NCBI GenBank assembly: GCA_017445525.1
Contig: JAFSTZ010000425.1
Coordinates: 1-7,657, forward strand
DNA: 7,657 nucleotides
Reading direction: 5' to 3'
From: Eubacterium sp.
Lineage (GTDB): Bacteria; Bacillota; Clostridia; Lachnospirales; Lachnospiraceae
The notes under the pieces are model-generated. The model was not told the DNA's origin. It saw nothing but the letters and a program-made list of their open reading frames with translations, and did no database searches. How positions within the stretch are numbered: position 1 is the first letter of the stretch; each line of letters opens with the position of its first letter. Shown one piece after another: positions 5,638 through 7,657 of this stretch. Position numbers and translations under genes: made by a program.

Positions 5638-5665
5638 TTGAAAAATATAATTTTTCTGTTAGAAT
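5638..5665 (+). promoter_or_regulatory. Promoter of glnN
   Basis: TTGAAA (5638-5643) and TAGAAT (5660-5665) are separated by 16 bases, with an extended -10 TGT immediately before TAGAAT. The expected transcript starts near 5672, about 60 bases before the glnN start codon. No well-formed GlnR, NtcA-like or other nitrogen-regulator site was recognised around it. Confidence 0.65.
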
Positions 5666-5672
5666 AGAAAAT

Positions 5673-5690
5673 GGCTGTGCAGTGACAGCC
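5673..5690 (+). promoter_or_regulatory. Stem-loop at the 5' end of the glnN leader
   Basis: GGCTGT (5673-5678) pairs with ACAGCC (5685-5690) around a six-base GCAGTG loop, right at the predicted transcript start. There is no T-run after it, so it is not a terminator. It may protect the 5' end of the RNA or bind a regulator. The hexaloop recalls ANTAR-target hairpins but lacks the A at loop position 1. Confidence 0.4.
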
Positions 5691-5732
5691 GTGAATAGTA
5701 AGCACAATATGTGGAAAACGGGAGGAATCATC

Positions 5733-7657
5733 ATGGAAGATTCTATGGAGAAAAATATCATCAAAAAAGTATTCGGAACAAGAGTATTTAACGATGATGT
5801 AATGCAGGAATATCTGCCGAAAAAAACATATTCGGCATTGAAAAGCACCATCGAGGAGGGTCGCGAGCTATCGCCCGAGGTAGCAAACGTCGTAGCGCAC
5901 GCCATGAAGGAGTGGGCTCTTGCAAACGGCGCCACACACTATACTCACTGGTTCCAGCCGATGACCGGTGTGACCGCCGAAAAGCATGATTCATTCCTGA
6001 GTGCCGACTCCGACTCAAGAGCAGTACTGGAGTTTTCAGGAAAAGAGCTGATAAAAGGTGAACCGGATGCCTCTTCTTTCCCTTCGGGCGGACTCAGAGC
6101 CACATTTGAGGCGAGAGGTTACACTGCCTGGGATTGCACATCGCCCGCATTTTTAAGAGAAGACGCTATCGGAACAGTGCTCTGTATACCGACTGCTTTT
6201 TGTTCCTACACCGGCGAGGCTCTGGATAAAAAAACACCTCTCCTGCGCTCTATGGAGGCAGTTTCAAGACAGGCAGTACGTGTACTACATCTGCTGGGAA
6301 AGACCGAAGTCTCAAAAGTTAACGTATCGGTCGGAGCCGAACAGGAATACTTTTTGATAGACAGAGAAAAATACTTAAAGCGCGAGGATCTCATATTCAC
6401 CGGCAGGACTCTGTTCGGTGCGATGCCGCCGAAGGGTCAGGAGCTTGATGATCATTACTTCGGAAGCATCAGGGAGAGACAGGCTTCATTTATGAAAGAG
6501 CTGAATGAAGAGTTGTGGAGTTTGGGGATCCTCTCAAAAACACAGCATAACGAGGTTGCTCCCGGCCAGCACGAGATGGCTCCCATCTACTGCATGGCAA
6601 ATATCGCAACCGATCACAATCAGCTTGTGATGGAGATCATGAAAAAGGTTGCCAGAAGACATGGTCTGGAATGCCTGTTAAGCGAAAAACCATTTGACGG
6701 TGTAAACGGTTCAGGCAAGCATGACAACTGGTCTTTGGTAACTGACACCGGTGAGAATCTCCTCTCTCCCGGAGGTCATCCGTACGACAACAAAACATTT
6801 TTGCTGTTCCTGGCTACAGTGATAGCTGCTGTAGATGATTATGCACCTCTTCTCCGTCTGTCGGCATCATGCCCGGGCAACGACCACAGACTTGGCGGTC
6901 ACGAGGCTCCGCCTGCTATAATCTCTATATTCCTGGGTGAACAGCTCGAGGATATAGTTGAGCAGATACTCAGAAAAGGAACCGCAAGTCATGCAAATAC
7001 CGGTGAGAATATGGATATTGGCGTCCAGACTCTCCCATCGATAAAAAAAGATGCAACTGATCGAAACCGTACATCACCGTTTGCATTTACCGGAAACAAG
7101 TTTGAGTTCCGTATGGTTGGATCCTCCATGTCCATAGCAGGACCGAATACAGTTTTAAACTCCATCGTGGCAGAAGGTCTCTCCAAAATCGCAGATAAGT
7201 TAGAGGGTGTAAAAGCCGATGCCCTGGAGGACGCCGTCGATACCATCATCCATGATCTGTTAAAGGATCACCAGCGTATCATATTCAACGGCGACGGTTA
7301 CTCTGCAGAGTGGCTCGAGGAAGCCGAGAAGCGCGGTCTCTCAAATATAAAAACCATGGTGGATGCAACCGCTTACTATGTTGATGAGAAAACAGTTAAG
7401 ATGTTTGAGAGTCAGGGAGTGTTCAGCAAAACCGAGCTGGAATCAAGAGCTGAAATAAACTACGAAGCATATGCCAAGGCGATAAATATCGAAGCCAGAA
7501 CCATGATCAAGATGGCAACCAAACAGTATATACCGACCGTGATCCGCTATGTCACATCTTTGGCAGACTCGATAAACAAGGTTACAGACGCATGTCCGTC
7601 AGCAGATGTAAGCGTACAGAAGGAGCTGCTGATGCTGTGTTCAAAGCTTCTTTCAGA
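5733..7657 (+). CDS. glnN: Glutamine synthetase type III (partial, C-terminus off the edge)
   Basis: This enzyme makes glutamine from glutamate, ammonia and ATP in the cytosol. The first 641 codons are visible with no stop. Type III enzymes run to roughly 700 residues, so about 60 are missing. Signatures of the type III family appear in order: [20 protein letters not shown] (116-135), the metal-ligand motif [10 protein letters not shown] (201-210), [17 protein letters not shown] (228-244), [16 protein letters not shown] (271-286), the glycine-rich [11 protein letters not shown] (325-335), [17 protein letters not shown] (379-395), and [19 protein letters not shown] (455-473), which holds the substrate-binding arginine. 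The start at 5733 has GGAGG (5721-5725) seven bases upstream; Met5 is a less likely alternative. It is transcribed away from the decarboxylase operon from its own promoter. There is no direct metabolic link between the two apart from their shared intergenic region. Confidence 0.97.
   Translation, partial: MEDSMEKNIIKKVFGTRVFNDDVMQEYLPKKTYSALKSTIEEGRELSPEVANVVAHAMKEWALANGATHYTHWFQPMTGVTAEKHDSFLSADSDSRAVLEFSGKELIKGEPDASSFPSGGLRATFEARGYTAWDCTSPAFLREDAIGTVLCIPTAFCSYTGEALDKKTPLLRSMEAVSRQAVRVLHLLGKTEVSKVNVSVGAEQEYFLIDREKYLKREDLIFTGRTLFGAMPPKGQELDDHYFGSIRERQASFMKELNEELWSLGILSKTQHNEVAPGQHEMAPIYCMANIATDHNQLVMEIMKKVARRHGLECLLSEKPFDGVNGSGKHDNWSLVTDTGENLLSPGGHPYDNKTFLLFLATVIAAVDDYAPLLRLSASCPGNDHRLGGHEAPPAIISIFLGEQLEDIVEQILRKGTASHANTGENMDIGVQTLPSIKKDATDRNRTSPFAFTGNKFEFRMVGSSMSIAGPNTVLNSIVAEGLSKIADKLEGVKADALEDAVDTIIHDLLKDHQRIIFNGDGYSAEWLEEAEKRGLSNIKTMVDATAYYVDEKTVKMFESQGVFSKTELESRAEINYEAYAKAINIEARTMIKMATKQYIPTVIRYVTSLADSINKVTDACPSADVSVQKELLMLCSKLLS

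Noticed and set aside
5673..5690. ANTAR antitermination target in the glnN leader
   Set aside because: ANTAR targets are paired hexaloop hairpins with A at loop position 1 and G at position 4. Only one hairpin is clear, its loop starts with G, and no terminator follows.
5633..5935. Minus-strand 100-residue frame over the glnN promoter and start
   Set aside because: It is antisense to the clear type III glutamine synthetase frame and covers its promoter. It has no supporting features.

Overview
The window looks like a chromosomal segment of an anaerobic, low-to-moderate GC Firmicute, most probably a member of the Lachnospiraceae. Three things point there: a membrane decarboxylase operon built from separate small subunits, a type III glutamine synthetase, and a four-cysteine 56-residue protein that resembles the DUF6472 family of that group. 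The genus cannot be fixed from the sequence alone.

Layout. Positions 1-258 hold the C-terminal end of an unrecognised plus-strand reading frame, a possible 17-codon ORF behind a strong ribosome binding site, and a terminator hairpin shared with the converging gene. A small cysteine-rich protein gene (268-438, minus) is too short for most gene callers. Between it and the next gene lies a 135-nt near-continuous hairpin (552-686) followed by a T-run in the minus direction. This is the most unusual non-coding element here.

The core is a five-gene minus-strand operon, transcribed from about 5530 down to about 547. In order of transcription it encodes an acyl-CoA carboxyltransferase (MmdA/12S-like, 439 aa), an OadG-like membrane anchor (111 aa), a biotin carrier protein (125 aa), the Na+-translocating beta subunit (OadB, 378 aa) and an oxaloacetate decarboxylase alpha/5S carboxyltransferase (OadA, 470 aa) that lacks its own biotin domain. 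No biotin carboxylase is present, so the complex should move CO2 between substrates or release it to drive Na+ export, rather than fix bicarbonate with ATP. Having both an acyl-CoA-type and a keto-acid-type carboxyltransferase with one biotin carrier matches the three parts of propionibacterial transcarboxylase, with a sodium pump added.

The 290-bp divergent region (5443-5732) holds a good promoter for each direction, an A/T palindrome between them, and an ACATGT inverted repeat in the operon leader. On the plus strand, a type III glutamine synthetase gene (glnN) begins at 5733 and runs off the right edge with about 641 codons visible.

Two start sites (biotin carrier and OadB) are probably four codons downstream of the first ATG, because that first ATG overlaps the Shine-Dalgarno sequence itself.
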